From: Tessaracoccus sp. MC1679
Lineage (GTDB): Bacteria > Actinomycetota > Actinomycetes > Propionibacteriales > Propionibacteriaceae
Reading direction: 5' to 3'
Length of the DNA: 64,000 bases
Assembly (NCBI RefSeq): GCF_014164775.1
Contig: NZ_JACJGB010000005.1
Location: 124,001 to 188,000, forward strand
Below the pieces are notes generated by a model. That model saw nothing but the letters and a program-made list of their open reading frames with translations. It searched no databases and was not told the origin of the DNA. Below, one piece after another: positions 1 to 9,060 of the stretch. The first letter of the stretch is position 1, and the number at the start of each line of letters is the position of its first letter. Both the position numbers and the translations under genes were made by a program.

Positions 1-546
1 GAGGAAGCGCTGAGCCATGTTGACCGGCTCTACGCCGCCGCGATGCGGATGACCCGCAACCCTGCCGACGCCGAGGACATCGTCCAGGAGACCTACGCCA
101 AGGCGTTCGCGTCGCGCCGCACCTTCACGCCGGGCACCAACCTGAAGGCCTGGCTGTACAGGATCCTGACCAACACCTACATCAACGCCTACCGCAAGGC
201 GCAGCGCTCCCCACAATCCAGCAGCGACGAGGCGGTCTCGGACTGGCAGCTCGCCCGCGCGGCCTCGCACGATTCGGCCGGACTGCGCAGCGCCGAGATG
301 GAGGCCCTGGACCAGACCCCGGACGGGGCCGTGGCCGAGGCCATCGCACAGCTGCCTGAGAACTTCCGGATGGCGGTGCTGCTCAGCGACGTGGAGGGCT
401 TCTCCTACAAGGAGATCGCCGAGATCATGGGCACGCCCATCGGCACGGTCATGAGCAGGCTCAACAGGGGCCGCTCGCAGCTCCGGGACCTGCTGGCAGA
501 TTACGCACGTGACAATGGCATCGGCCGCAGGAGTGGGGGACGGTGA
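1..546 (+). CDS. sigR: ECF RNA polymerase sigma factor SigR/SigH (5' end outside window)
   Basis: The reading frame is open from the first base, so the start lies upstream; 181 residues are visible. It is a group IV (ECF) sigma factor. Region 2 runs from about residue 5 to 70, with the usual [14 protein letters not shown] and [19 protein letters not shown] segments, and region 4 from about 115 to 165, with the helix-turn-helix [20 protein letters not shown]. The next gene is a zinc-type anti-sigma factor whose start overlaps this stop, which marks the thiol/oxidative-stress SigR (Streptomyces) / SigH (Mycobacterium) system. In that family the anti-sigma factor releases the sigma factor on disulfide stress. 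The family is sure; the SigR subgroup rests on the partner and on the neighbouring pdtaS and whiB1. Confidence 0.92.
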   Translation, partial: EEALSHVDRLYAAAMRMTRNPADAEDIVQETYAKAFASRRTFTPGTNLKAWLYRILTNTYINAYRKAQRSPQSSSDEAVSDWQLARAASHDSAGLRSAEMEALDQTPDGAVAEAIAQLPENFRMAVLLSDVEGFSYKEIAEIMGTPIGTVMSRLNRGRSQLRDLLADYARDNGIGRRSGGR

Positions 547-818
547 TGGCGGATCCGGACATGTCCTCGCACGAGCACGACGAGATGGACGAGTGCGTGC
601 AGGCGCTCTCGCAGGTCCATTCGTTCCTGCGCAACGAGCTCCTCGAGGGTGACGCGGACCTGATCCGGCTGCACCTTCACGCCTGTGAGCGATGTATGGA
701 GAACTTCGAGATCGAGTCCACGATCACCGAGATGATCCAGCGCAGTCAGCTGGCGGCCAAGGCGCCGGCCACGCTGAGTGCGCGGATCCAGACGATGCGA
801 GTGACCCGCACCCACTGA
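543..818 (+). CDS. rsrA: Redox-sensing zinc anti-sigma factor, RsrA/RshA family
   Basis: A 91-residue cytoplasmic protein with the ZAS signature HxxxCxxC (His44, Cys48, Cys51) and an upstream Cys18 that fits the fourth zinc ligand of RsrA. In this family zinc is lost and a disulfide forms under oxidation, which frees the sigma factor. Two starts are possible: GTG at 543 or ATG at 546. The ATG overlaps the sigR stop (TGATG) and has the better distance from the G-rich ribosome site at about 530-540. Tight overlap implies translational coupling with sigR. A strong hairpin follows at 836-861. Confidence 0.9.
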   Translation: MMADPDMSSHEHDEMDECVQALSQVHSFLRNELLEGDADLIRLHLHACERCMENFEIESTITEMIQRSQLAAKAPATLSARIQTMRVTRTH

Positions 819-835
819 TCACAGGACAACGCAAC

Positions 836-861
836 AGCCCCCGCAGGGATCCGCGGGGGCT
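836..861 (+). terminator. Intrinsic terminator after sigR-rsrA
   Basis: A 9-bp perfect stem (AGCCCCCGC / GCGGGGGCT) closes an 8-nt loop and is followed by a T-rich tail (TATTGGTTTT). It lies between the rsrA stop and the converging bL37 gene, so it may serve both strands. Confidence 0.8.
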
Positions 862-883
862 TATTGGTTTTCGGGGCCTCGGC

Positions 884-958
884 TCAGGTGTTGGGACGCT
901 TGCCGTGGTTGGCCTTGTTCTTGCGGCGAGCGCGACGCTTGCGTCCGGTCTTACCCAT
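884..958 (-). CDS. Large-subunit ribosomal protein bL37
   Basis: Only 24 residues, extremely basic, beginning MGKTGRKRRARRKN and ending KANHGKRPNT. This matches the tiny actinobacterial 50S protein bL37, first recognised in mycobacterial ribosome structures and routinely missed by gene finders. The ATG at 958 has a clear AAGGAG site about 7 nt upstream. The gene sits between rsrA and the PdtaS-type kinase, as I recall from other actinobacteria. The region 959-1052 must hold divergent promoters for this gene and the kinase; a CACAAT hexamer on the minus strand is a candidate -10. Confidence 0.88.
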   Translation of the reverse strand: MGKTGRKRRARRKNKANHGKRPNT

Positions 959-1040
959 GAGAGTCTCCTTGTATTTCAGTAGCTGTAGGACACCACATTG
1001 TGCCAGATCGACCCCCGCGCATGCTAAAGCCCATCCATGG

Positions 1041-1046
1041 CAAGCT
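1041..1046 (+). promoter_or_regulatory. Candidate -10 element (CAAGCT) of a leaderless pdtaS transcript
   Basis: The hexamer ends 6 nt before the GTG at 1053, so transcription would begin at or beside the start codon. This placement decides between GTG 1053 and ATG 1056. Confidence 0.4.
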
Positions 1047-1052
1047 GGGTCC

Positions 1053-2498
1053 GTGATGCGAGACCTCGGAAAGCTGACCGACGACGAGTGGCTGGACGCC
1101 TTCGTCTCCCAGTGGCATCTGCTGGCAGACCTCAGTTTTTCGGATCTGGTGCTGTGGAAGCCCCTCACCGAGGAGGGCGAGGTGTTCTCGTGCACCGCGC
1201 AGGTGCGGCCGGTGACGGGACCGACCGCACTGGAGGAGGACATCGTCGGGGAGACGATCGAGTTCGAGCCCGATCATCAGGTGACGGTCGCGTTCATGAC
1301 GCACGCCATCGCCGAGACCAGCGACAACGAGTTGGGCGCCGGGATCCCGGTGGACGTGTGGGCCATCCCGGTGCTGCGGCACGACCGTCCCATCGCGGTC
1401 ATCGAACGCCACACCAACCAGATGGGGATGCGGGCCACCGGCGCGCTGGAGGAGAACTTCATCGAGGCCGCTGAGATCCTCACCCAGATGCTGATGCGCG
1501 GCGAGTTCCCGCTGGTCACGCCGTCGGACAAGGCGTTGGCGCCGCGCGCGGCCGACGGCGTCCTCAGGGTGATGCCGGACGGCGTGATCTCCTACGCGAG
1601 CCCCAACGCCGTGACCGGCTTCCGTCGCCTCGGTGCCGTCGGCGACATCGAGGGGGAGCACTTCCGCGACCTGACGCGCCAGCTGCGCGACCGCGTCGAA
1701 TCGATGGGGCAGACCGTTGACGCCGACCTCGACGGCCGGCTCACGCTGGAGTTCGACGTCGAGTCACGTGGCGCCTCGATGCGCTTCGTGCTGCTCCCGC
1801 TGTGGCTCGAGTACACCTCCGCCGGCATGCTGGTGCTCTGCCGTGACACGACGGACCTCCGCCGCCGCGACCGGATGCTCGTCACCAAGGACGCCACCAT
1901 CCGCGAGATCCACCACCGCGTGAAGAACAACCTGCAGACTGTAGCCGCACTGCTGCGAATGCAGTCGCGCCGGCTGTCGTCACCTGAGGGCAAGGAGGCG
2001 CTGCGCGACGCGATGCGGAGGGTGTCCTCCATCGCGATGGTGCACGAGACACTGAGCTACAGCCTGGGCGAGGCGGTGGCCTTCGACGAGGTGTGCGACA
2101 AGATCTTGGACATGGTGGGGGACCTGGCTGCCTCCCACGGCATCGTCAAGGCCGTGCGGCGTGGATCGTTCGGGGTGATCCCGGCGGAGATGGCCACCTC
2201 GCTGTCCATGGTGGTGACCGAGCTCTGCCAGAATGCCGTCGAGCACGGCCTGGACGGCGCTTCCGGTTACGTCGAGGTGCTCCCCGAGCGGGTCGGTGGC
2301 GCTCTGACGATCCGGATCGTCGATGCCGGCCACGGACTGCCTGAGGACTTCATCCTGGGCAATCAGACGTCGCTCGGCTTGGCGATCATCTCCACCCTGA
2401 TCAAGGACCTGCACGGCACGCTGACCATCGAGAACCGGCACGACACGCAGGGGACGGTGGCCACGATCGCCCTTCAGGTGCCCGCCGTCGTCGCCTGA
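1053..2498 (+). CDS. pdtaS: PdtaS-type two-component sensor histidine kinase
   Basis: A 481-residue soluble kinase: an N-terminal GAF-like domain (about 1-150), a PAS domain (about 165-275, with DGVISYASPNAV), a HisKA_2 dimerisation/phosphoacceptor helix (REIHHRVKNNLQTVAALL, His287/288) and a HATPase domain with the N-box QNAVEHGLDG near residue 395. HisKA_2 kinases signal to ANTAR-type antiterminator regulators; the M. tuberculosis orthologue PdtaS pairs with PdtaR. No response regulator gene is next to it here, as in mycobacteria. I chose GTG 1053 because a -10-like hexamer lies 6 nt upstream; an open frame continues to 864 but has no family similarity. Confidence 0.9.
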   Translation: MMRDLGKLTDDEWLDAFVSQWHLLADLSFSDLVLWKPLTEEGEVFSCTAQVRPVTGPTALEEDIVGETIEFEPDHQVTVAFMTHAIAETSDNELGAGIPVDVWAIPVLRHDRPIAVIERHTNQMGMRATGALEENFIEAAEILTQMLMRGEFPLVTPSDKALAPRAADGVLRVMPDGVISYASPNAVTGFRRLGAVGDIEGEHFRDLTRQLRDRVESMGQTVDADLDGRLTLEFDVESRGASMRFVLLPLWLEYTSAGMLVLCRDTTDLRRRDRMLVTKDATIREIHHRVKNNLQTVAALLRMQSRRLSSPEGKEALRDAMRRVSSIAMVHETLSYSLGEAVAFDEVCDKILDMVGDLAASHGIVKAVRRGSFGVIPAEMATSLSMVVTELCQNAVEHGLDGASGYVEVLPERVGGALTIRIVDAGHGLPEDFILGNQTSLGLAIISTLIKDLHGTLTIENRHDTQGTVATIALQVPAVVA

Positions 2499-2502
2499 CT
2501 GG

Positions 2503-3066
2503 TCAGCGCAGAGGAACGAAGCTGAACAGGCCCTTGGCCCGACGCCGACGGACGGCCCCGTCGGGACGCCTGTGCACCACCACCATCTCCCGGTCCGCCG
2601 GGAGGACCATGCGCCCGTCCGGCGCGAGCTGGTCCTCGAGTTCGGGGGGGACCCGGCCCCCATCGGCCGACACCAGGATCCGGTCGAACGGCGCCTCGGC
2701 GGGCCACCCCAGCACACTTGGTTGCGCCAGCTCGACGCGGGCCCACGGCCGCCCGCCGCCCAGGTTCGTGCGGCCCATCGACACCAGCTCAGGGGTAATG
2801 TCGACGCCGATCACCAGCCCATCGGCGCCCACGAGCTCCGCGAGCAGCGCGGTGGTCCACCCGGAACCGCTGCCGACGTCAAGCACGCGTTGCCCGGGCT
2901 GCGCGTCCAGGAGTTCGAGCATGAAGCGCACTGTGGACGGCTGCGAGTTGGTGGCTCCGTGGCCGATGGCCAGCGGGGCGTCGAGGTCACTGAGGTGGCG
3001 CTGATCCGCAGGGAGGAACTGCCTCCGAGGGGCTGCGTCGAAGGCTTTCTGAAGCCTGTCGGTCAT
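2503..3066 (-). CDS. Protein-L-isoaspartate O-methyltransferase-like methyltransferase
   Basis: 187 residues with the PCMT layout: the motif GHGATNSQPSTV (35-46) that precedes the fold, and the SAM-binding motif RVLDVGSGSGW (60-70) followed by GVDITPEL. PCMT enzymes methylate damaged aspartyl residues for repair, but close relatives act on other substrates, so the substrate is not proven. It converges with pdtaS, the two stop codons being only 4 nt apart. A CACACT hexamer 6 nt before the ATG suggests a leaderless mRNA. Confidence 0.78.
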   Translation of the reverse strand: MTDRLQKAFDAAPRRQFLPADQRHLSDLDAPLAIGHGATNSQPSTVRFMLELLDAQPGQRVLDVGSGSGWTTALLAELVGADGLVIGVDITPELVSMGRTNLGGGRPWARVELAQPSVLGWPAEAPFDRILVSADGGRVPPELEDQLAPDGRMVLPADREMVVVHRRPDGAVRRRRAKGLFSFVPLR

Positions 3067-3072
3067 CCCACA

Positions 3073-3078
3073 AGTGTG
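3073..3078 (-). promoter_or_regulatory. Candidate -10 element (CACACT) of the methyltransferase gene
   Basis: It lies 6 nt upstream of the ATG at 3066, with no ribosome-binding site between; this fits a leaderless transcript. Confidence 0.35.
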
Positions 3079-3093
3079 CCGCGCAGCGACGGC

Positions 3094-3345
3094 TCAGGAG
3101 TTGCGCAACCGCGAGCGTGCGGCGCGCCGCTTGATGGCTCGACGCTCGTCCTCGCTCAGACCGCCCCACACCCCGTGATCCTGACCCGCCTCCAGCGCCC
3201 ATGAGAGGCACTGTTCCCGGACGACGCAACGCATGCAGATCTTCTTGGCTTCCTCGATCTGCTGCAGCGCCGGGCCCGTGTTTCCGACGGGAAAGAACAA
3301 CTCCGGATCCTCCGTGAGGCAGGCGGCCTTGTGGCGCCAATCCAT
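3094..3345 (-). CDS. whiB1: WhiB1-type iron-sulfur transcription factor
   Basis: 83 residues starting MDWRHKA. The four cluster cysteines Cys9, Cys37, Cys40 and Cys46 fall exactly at WhiB1 spacing, followed by the GVWGG turn (58-62) and a basic C-terminal tail. WhiB1 carries a [4Fe-4S] cluster, binds the primary sigma factor and responds to nitric oxide; it is essential in mycobacteria. The frame extends upstream, but the ATG at 3345 has an AAGGAG site 8 nt before it and matches family N-termini. It lies near sigR and pdtaS, as in M. tuberculosis. Confidence 0.93.
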   Translation of the reverse strand: MDWRHKAACLTEDPELFFPVGNTGPALQQIEEAKKICMRCVVREQCLSWALEAGQDHGVWGGLSEDERRAIKRRAARSRLRNS

Positions 3346-3501
3346 AGTGGGGGCTCCTTCGTGTTGGGGATGATCGAGGGCAAGGATAGCCGTCAAGCTC
3401 AAGCAGGCTACCCCCGCGACCTACGATAGGCAATAGCTGCTGGCCACGCGGTGATCCACACCCAATGGCCGGGCAACTTGTGGTATTTCGTCCGAGTCGG
3501 G

Positions 3502-3507
3502 CAGGCT
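3502..3507 (+). promoter_or_regulatory. Candidate -10 element (CAGGCT) before the small membrane protein gene
   Basis: It sits 6 nt upstream of GTG 3514 and supports that start over the upstream in-frame codon at 3451. Confidence 0.35.
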
Positions 3508-3513
3508 CGGGGC

Positions 3514-3891
3514 GTGAACTCCGTCTTCCGAAGCCCCCTGCTCGCGATCTGCGTGATCCTGACCGCCGCGGCGGGGGTGGCCACCATCGGCATCGGGGTG
3601 GCCACCGTGGCGGCCAACGCGAGGCTGTTCGGCGTCGGGATCGCGGCGGTGCTGATCGCCTACGGGGCGGGGCTGCTGCTGATCGCCTGGCTGGTGGTCA
3701 AGCGTGTTCCGTGGGCGCTCGGACTGATCGTGGCCTCGTCGCTGCTGCACCTGATGGTGGTGGGCAGCTTCCTCACCACCGCGGACCGGGCCCAGTTCGT
3801 CGGCAGCCTGATCGTGGCCCCGTTCGTGCTCGCGACGGCGGTCACAGCGGTGCTCGCCGTGGGCCGTCGAGAGCTTGAACGGCGCCCCTGA
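3514..3891 (+). CDS. Small integral membrane protein, function unknown
   Basis: About 125 residues with four hydrophobic segments (roughly 8-30, 37-58, 64-85 and 95-117) separated by short loops, and a basic C-terminus (GRRELERRP). I do not recognise a family. The upstream-extended frame begins with polar sequence, and the -10-like hexamer at 3502 argues for GTG 3514. It runs divergently from whiB1 and converges on galK. Confidence 0.65.
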   Translation: MNSVFRSPLLAICVILTAAAGVATIGIGVATVAANARLFGVGIAAVLIAYGAGLLLIAWLVVKRVPWALGLIVASSLLHLMVVGSFLTTADRAQFVGSLIVAPFVLATAVTAVLAVGRRELERRP

Positions 3892-3909
3892 CCTGGTGTG
3901 AGGCCCCTG

Positions 3910-5058
3910 TCAGTGGCCCGGGAGCCGCCCGGCTCCGGGCGCCGGGGTGGCTGAGAACCACTCCGGGGTCCCGTAGCCGGCCTCGGCGAAGGCCCCCGCG
4001 ACAGCCCTGCCGATCCCATCGGCCTCGCCCGCGTGCGTCAGGGCGATGATGCAGCCACCGAAGCCGCCACCGGTCATCCGGGCTCCGAGGGCGCCGGCGG
4101 CCCGTGCCGCCTCCACGGCGAGGTCGACGGTGGGCACCGTGATCTCGTAGTCGTCGCGCATCGAGGCGTGGGAGGCGTCCAGGAGGGGCGCGAGGCCGGG
4201 CAGGTCTCCGCGCTTGGCCAGCTCGAAGGCCTGCAGCACCCGCTCGTTCTCCGTGACGACGTGGCGGACGCGCTTGCGCAGCGTCTCGTCCTCCAGCTGG
4301 GACAGGGCCTCCTCAAGGTCCGTCACGTCCCGCAGGGCGGGGACCCCGAGGATGGCCGAGGCCTCCTCGCAGGAGGCACGACGGGACCCGTACTCGCCGT
4401 CGACGTGGCTGTGCGGGGTCTTGGTGTCCAACACGAGGATCTCGTAGCCCTGCTCTGCCATCGGCAGTGGAACGTGCTGGGTCTCCAGCGTCCGGCAGTC
4501 CAGGAACAGGCCGGAATCCGCCTCGCACAAGGTGCTGGCCGCCTGATCCAGCAGGCCGGTGGGGGCGCCGACGTAGGCGTTCTCCGCCACCCGGGCGAGC
4601 TTGGCCCGGTCCATCTTGGGGATGTCGAGCCCGTACAGGTCCGCCAGGGTGGCGACGGTGGCGCACTCGATGGCGGCAGAGCTGGAGAGGCCCGCACCCA
4701 GGGGCACGTCCGAGGTCATCACCAGGGTGGCCCCGCCCACGTCGTGGCCCGCCTCGCGAAGGGCCCACGCCACGCCGGCCAGGTAGGAGGCCCACCCATC
4801 GGTGCCGGGGGCCAGGTCAGCGAGCGCGACACCCACCTCGTCGTCGAGCTCGAGGGAGACCATCACCAGGCGGTCGTCGTCGCGGCGTCCGCCGGCGATG
4901 ACGGCTTTGCGCTCCAGGGCGAACGGCAGCACGAATCCGTCGTTGTAGTCGGTGTGCTCGCCGATCAGGTTCACCCTGCCCGGGGCGAACCACAGGCCCT
5001 CGGGATCCGCCCCGGCCACGGTGCGGTAGCGCGCGATGAGCGCTTCCAGGTTCAACAT
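3910..5058 (-). CDS. galK: Galactokinase
   Basis: 382 residues of the GHMP kinase family. It has the galactokinase signature APGRVNLIGEHTDYNDG (25-41), the ATP-binding motif VPLGAGLSSSAAIE (118-131) and the C-terminal GHMP motif MTGGGFGGC. It phosphorylates galactose to galactose-1-phosphate, the first Leloir step. galT and galE are not in the window. Its ATG overlaps the stop of the DUF6104 gene (TGATG), so it is probably the last gene of a leftward kgd - DUF6104 - galK unit. Confidence 0.93.
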   Translation of the reverse strand: MLNLEALIARYRTVAGADPEGLWFAPGRVNLIGEHTDYNDGFVLPFALERKAVIAGGRRDDDRLVMVSLELDDEVGVALADLAPGTDGWASYLAGVAWALREAGHDVGGATLVMTSDVPLGAGLSSSAAIECATVATLADLYGLDIPKMDRAKLARVAENAYVGAPTGLLDQAASTLCEADSGLFLDCRTLETQHVPLPMAEQGYEILVLDTKTPHSHVDGEYGSRRASCEEASAILGVPALRDVTDLEEALSQLEDETLRKRVRHVVTENERVLQAFELAKRGDLPGLAPLLDASHASMRDDYEITVPTVDLAVEAARAAGALGARMTGGGFGGCIIALTHAGEADGIGRAVAGAFAEAGYGTPEWFSATPAPGAGRLPGH

Positions 5059-5237
5059 CAGTCGTCCTCCTCGTCGTCCAGCCTTGCCAGCCAGGAGGCC
5101 AGGCGCTCAACCGGAGTCTCGAACTCCGGGTTCAGATCCACGAATGTGCGCAGCTGGTCCGCGAGCCACTCGAAGGTGAACTCCTCGTGGCCGCGCCGAT
5201 GAGCGAGCTCCTCGAGCCCGCGGTCGGTGAAGTACAC
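5058..5237 (-). CDS. DUF6104 family small acidic protein
   Basis: A 59-residue GTG-started ORF. It begins MYFTDRGLEELAHRRGHEEF, continues with TFEWLADQLRTFVDLNPEFE, and ends in an acidic RLDDEEDD tail. This matches what I remember of the actinobacterial family DUF6104. The GTG starts 4 nt after the kgd stop and the stop overlaps the galK start, so the three genes look co-translated. Function is unknown; linkage to 2-oxoglutarate dehydrogenase makes a regulatory or accessory role possible, but this is inference. Confidence 0.82.
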   Translation of the reverse strand: MYFTDRGLEELAHRRGHEEFTFEWLADQLRTFVDLNPEFETPVERLASWLARLDDEEDD

Positions 5238-5241
5238 CGGA

Positions 5242-8200
5242 TCAGCCTAGCGCCGCGTCCAGGAGTATTTCCTCCTGGGCCTTGTGGACCTTCAGCGACC
5301 CCACCGACGGTGCCGATGACCACTCCCGCGACACCAGCTGCATCCGCAGCTCGTAGTCCGGCAGGTGCCGTTTGACGCCCCTCGGGAGGTGCGCGGACAG
5401 GAACGGCCAGCCGCCCTGGTTCTCCGGCTCGTCCTGCACGAAGCGGACGTCCTCCACATGCCGGTAGCGCTGCAGCACGGCCGCCAGCTCTTCGCTGGGC
5501 AGCGGGTAGAGCCGCTCCAGCGCGACGACGGCCACCTTCCCCTTGAGACCCATCTTGTCGCGACGGGCGACCAGGTCCCAGCGGACCTTGCCCGAGCAGA
5601 GGACGACGCGTTCCACGCCGGCGGGATCCTCGACGGTGGGGTCGTCGAGGACCGGGTGCCAGGCCCCCGAGGTGAAGTCCTCCGGCATCGAGGTGGCCAG
5701 CTTGCTGCGCAGCATGGACTTCGGTGTGGCGATCACCACGGGCCGGTGGAAGTTGACGTAGGCGTGCTGGCGCAGCAGATGGAAGTAGCTGGCGGGCGTC
5801 GACGGCTGACACACGGCAAGCGCGTTCTCGGCGCAGAGCTGGAGCCACCTCTCGAGCCGCGCCGAGCTGTGATCCGGTCCCTGGCCCTCGAAGCCGTGGG
5901 GGAGCAGGAGCACGACGCCGGACTTCTGGGTCCACTTCGCGTTGCCGGAGGCGACGAACTCGTCCGAGATGATCTGCGCGCCGTTGACGAAATCACCGAA
6001 CTGCGCCTCCCACAGGACCAGCGCATCCGGGCGCGCCACCGAATAGCCGTACTCGAAACCGAGCGCGGCGTACTCGCTGAGCAGGGAATCGAACACATCG
6101 AAGGTGCCCTGGTCCCCGGTGAGGTGCTTCAGGGGCACCCATGCCTCGTTGGTGACCCGGTCCACGATGGCGGCGAACCGCTGCGAGAACGTGCCACGCC
6201 GCGAGTCCTGGCCAGCCAACCGAACGGGTCGGCGCTCCATCAGGAGCGAGCCGATGGCGATCATCTCCGCGGTGGCCCAGTCGATGGGGCCCTCCAGGAT
6301 GGCCTGCGCCCTCCGCTCCAGCTGGGGCATCACCTTCGGGTGCACCATGAACCCGTCCGGGAACTGGGTGTGCACGTCTGCGATGGTCCGCAGCATCTCG
6401 GGGGTGATCTCCGTGAGCCGGGCATCGGGCTTTGTGGGGTAGTAGGGCACCTTGCGGTAGTCGTCGTCGGTCTCGGTGCTCTCGCGCACCTCGCGGAACA
6501 CGTTCTCCAACCGGGAGCGGAACCGGTTCATGACGTCCTCGGCGTCGGCGAGGGAGATGTCGCCACGGCCGATCAGCGACTCGGTGTAGAGGCGCCTGGT
6601 GGAGCGCTTCTGCTCGATCAGGTCGTACATGTTGGGCTGCGTGAAGCTGGGGTCGTCGCCCTCGTTGTGACCACGCCGACGGTAGGACACGAGGTCGATG
6701 ACCACGTCCCTGTTGAACTTCTGACGGTAATCGAACGCCACCCGCGCAGCCCGGATGCAGGAGTCCGGATCGTCGCCGTTGACATGCAGCACGGGCGCCG
6801 AGATGGACTTGGCGACATCGGTGCAGTACGTGGAGCTGCGGGACTCGGTGGGAGCCGTGGTGAACCCGACCTGGTTGTTGACCACCACGTGGATGGTGCC
6901 GCCCGTCTTGTAGCCGCGCAACTGACTCATCTGCAGGGTCTCGAAGACCACCCCCTGGCCCGCGAACGACGCGTCGCCGTGCAGGGTCAACGGGAGCACC
7001 GGGTAGTCGTCGGCGTCCAGGGTGTCCTGCTTCGCGCGGGCGATGCCCTGCAGCACGGGATTGACCGCCTCCAGGTGAGACGGGTTGGCGGCGACGGAGG
7101 CCTTGATGGTGGCGCCGTTGGCCGCGACGAACGTGCCCTCGGCGCCTAGGTGGTACTTCACGTCGCCCGTGCCGCTGCGGTCCACCTGGCCGTCGAACTC
7201 CTTGAAGATCGACGCGTACTTCTTGCCCACGACGTTGGCCAGCACGTTGAGCCGCCCGCGGTGGGGCATGCCGATGCAGACTTCGTCCAGCGAGTCGTTG
7301 GCGGCCTGCTGGGCGATCTCGTCGAGCAGCACGATCAGCGACTCGCCGCCCTCCAGCGAGAAGCGCTTCTGGCCCACGAACTTCGTCTGGAGGAACGTCT
7401 CGAAGACCTCGGCCTCGTTCAGCTTGTCCAGGGCGTGCATGTGTTCCTCGTGCGCCAGCGGCGTGTGCGGCCGCTCGGTGCGTTGCTGGAACCATGCCCG
7501 CTGGCGAGGATCGGCGATGTGCATGTACTCCACGCCGATCGTGCGGCAGTAGGAGTCCTGCAGGATTCCGATGATGTCGCGCAGCGGGAGGTACGCACGG
7601 TCCTGACCGCCGAACACCCCGACGGCGAACTCCCGATCCAGGTCCCAGATGGAGAGGCCGTGGGTCTCGAGACGCAGGTCCTCGTGGGAGCGCTGCCGGT
7701 ACTCCAGGGGGTCGGTGTCTGCCACGAGGTGGCCGAAGGTGCGGTACGCGTTGACCAGCTCCAGCACGCGGGCGGTCTTGCTGACCTGAGAGTCGCGGTG
7801 CGCCGACACATCCGGTGACCAGCGCAGCGGCTCGTAGGGGATGCGCAGGGCCTCGAAGATCTCGTCGTAGAAGCGGTCCTGCCCCAGCAGCAGCTCGTGC
7901 ATCTTCTTGAGGAACTCGCCCGAGGTGGCGCCCTGGATGACACGGTGGTCGTAGGTGCTGGTGAGGGTGGTCACCTTGGACACGCCCAGGTCCGTCAGCC
8001 GGGAGGGGCTCATCCCCTGGAACTCGGCCGGGTAGTCGATGTTGCCGACACCCAGGATCACGCCCTGCCCGCTCATCAGGCGCGGCACGGAGTGGTTGGT
8101 GCCGATGCCTCCGGGGTTGGTCAAGGAGGCGGTGGTCGCGGCGAAGTCGCTGACCTGAAGGTCACCGGCGCGGGTCTTCTGCACCACCTGCTCGTAGGCG

Positions 8201-8973
8201 GACCAGAACTGGAAGAAGTTGAGGTTCTCGCAGCCCTTGATGTTGGGCACCAGGAGTTGGCGGGTCTCGCCCTTCCTGACGTCGATGGCGATGCCCAGGT
8301 TGATCCCGGGATTCTCGATCAGCGTGGGCTTGCCGTCGACCACGTCGTAGGCGTTGTTCATGTCCGGCAGCGCGCGCAGGGCCTTGATCATGGCGTAGCC
8401 GACGAGATGGGTGAAGGAGACCTTCCCGCCCTTGGAGGTGCGCAGGAAGTTGTTGATGACGGTGCGCTGGTCGATGACCAGCTTCATCGGCACCGAACGC
8501 ACCGACGTGGCCGTGGGGACGGCCAGCGACGACTCCATATTCTTGGCGGTGCGCATGGGCGCCCCGCGCAGCACCGTGTACTTGGGCTCCACCACCGACG
8601 GCGCCGGGCGCAGCGCCGGGTTGGGCGCGTTGGCAGACAGCGTGGAGCCGGTACCCGGATTCGCGGGGGAGCCGGTGCCCTTGCGGACCTGTTCGACCTG
8701 ACTCTTGGAGGACTTCGACGGCGCGGGGGCGGCGACCGGCGTCGCTGGAGCGGGGGGAGCGGGCGTCGTTGCCGGTGCCGGGGCCGGGGCCGGCTTGGGG
8801 GTGGGGTCCGGCGGTGTTGAGGGGGGCGCCTGAGGTGCGGGAGCCTCGTCTGCGGCGAAGAGCTCGCGCCATTCGGCCGCCACCGAGTGGGGATCAGCCT
8901 CGTAGGCCTCCCGCATCTCGTCGATCAGCCAAGAATTTGCCCCGAAAGCGTCCAGTGAGTCAGGTGCTGACAT
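5242..8973 (-). CDS. kgd: Multifunctional 2-oxoglutarate decarboxylase/dehydrogenase (Kgd, E1-E2 fusion)
   Basis: 1243 residues with the actinobacterial architecture. First comes a short E1 N-terminal segment (about 1-40, NSWLIDEMREAYEADP), then a Pro/Ala-rich linker (about 45-130). A succinyltransferase (E2-like) domain follows (about 140-370, with TYDHRVIQGATSGEF), then the ThDP-dependent E1 part (HRGRLNVLANVVGKKYASIF, HGDASFAGQGVVFE, GHNEGDDPSFTQP) and the C-terminal transketolase-like domain. It decarboxylates 2-oxoglutarate in the TCA cycle and, with E2/E3 components encoded elsewhere, yields succinyl-CoA. There is no lipoyl domain, as expected. The family is regulated by the FHA protein GarA/OdhI, which is not in the window. 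Confidence 0.95.
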   Translation of the reverse strand: MSAPDSLDAFGANSWLIDEMREAYEADPHSVAAEWRELFAADEAPAPQAPPSTPPDPTPKPAPAPAPATTPAPPAPATPVAAPAPSKSSKSQVEQVRKGTGSPANPGTGSTLSANAPNPALRPAPSVVEPKYTVLRGAPMRTAKNMESSLAVPTATSVRSVPMKLVIDQRTVINNFLRTSKGGKVSFTHLVGYAMIKALRALPDMNNAYDVVDGKPTLIENPGINLGIAIDVRKGETRQLLVPNIKGCENLNFFQFWSAYEQVVQKTRAGDLQVSDFAATTASLTNPGGIGTNHSVPRLMSGQGVILGVGNIDYPAEFQGMSPSRLTDLGVSKVTTLTSTYDHRVIQGATSGEFLKKMHELLLGQDRFYDEIFEALRIPYEPLRWSPDVSAHRDSQVSKTARVLELVNAYRTFGHLVADTDPLEYRQRSHEDLRLETHGLSIWDLDREFAVGVFGGQDRAYLPLRDIIGILQDSYCRTIGVEYMHIADPRQRAWFQQRTERPHTPLAHEEHMHALDKLNEAEVFETFLQTKFVGQKRFSLEGGESLIVLLDEIAQQAANDSLDEVCIGMPHRGRLNVLANVVGKKYASIFKEFDGQVDRSGTGDVKYHLGAEGTFVAANGATIKASVAANPSHLEAVNPVLQGIARAKQDTLDADDYPVLPLTLHGDASFAGQGVVFETLQMSQLRGYKTGGTIHVVVNNQVGFTTAPTESRSSTYCTDVAKSISAPVLHVNGDDPDSCIRAARVAFDYRQKFNRDVVIDLVSYRRRGHNEGDDPSFTQPNMYDLIEQKRSTRRLYTESLIGRGDISLADAEDVMNRFRSRLENVFREVRESTETDDDYRKVPYYPTKPDARLTEITPEMLRTIADVHTQFPDGFMVHPKVMPQLERRAQAILEGPIDWATAEMIAIGSLLMERRPVRLAGQDSRRGTFSQRFAAIVDRVTNEAWVPLKHLTGDQGTFDVFDSLLSEYAALGFEYGYSVARPDALVLWEAQFGDFVNGAQIISDEFVASGNAKWTQKSGVVLLLPHGFEGQGPDHSSARLERWLQLCAENALAVCQPSTPASYFHLLRQHAYVNFHRPVVIATPKSMLRSKLATSMPEDFTSGAWHPVLDDPTVEDPAGVERVVLCSGKVRWDLVARRDKMGLKGKVAVVALERLYPLPSEELAAVLQRYRHVEDVRFVQDEPENQGGWPFLSAHLPRGVKRHLPDYELRMQLVSREWSSAPSVGSLKVHKAQEEILLDAALG

Positions 8974-9060
8974 GTGTGAGTGGCCGTGGCCACGATCCCC
9001 TCTGTGAGTCCTGGTGGCCGCAGACGTCTGCGGCTGCTGCTTACGGGCAGCTTACCCACA

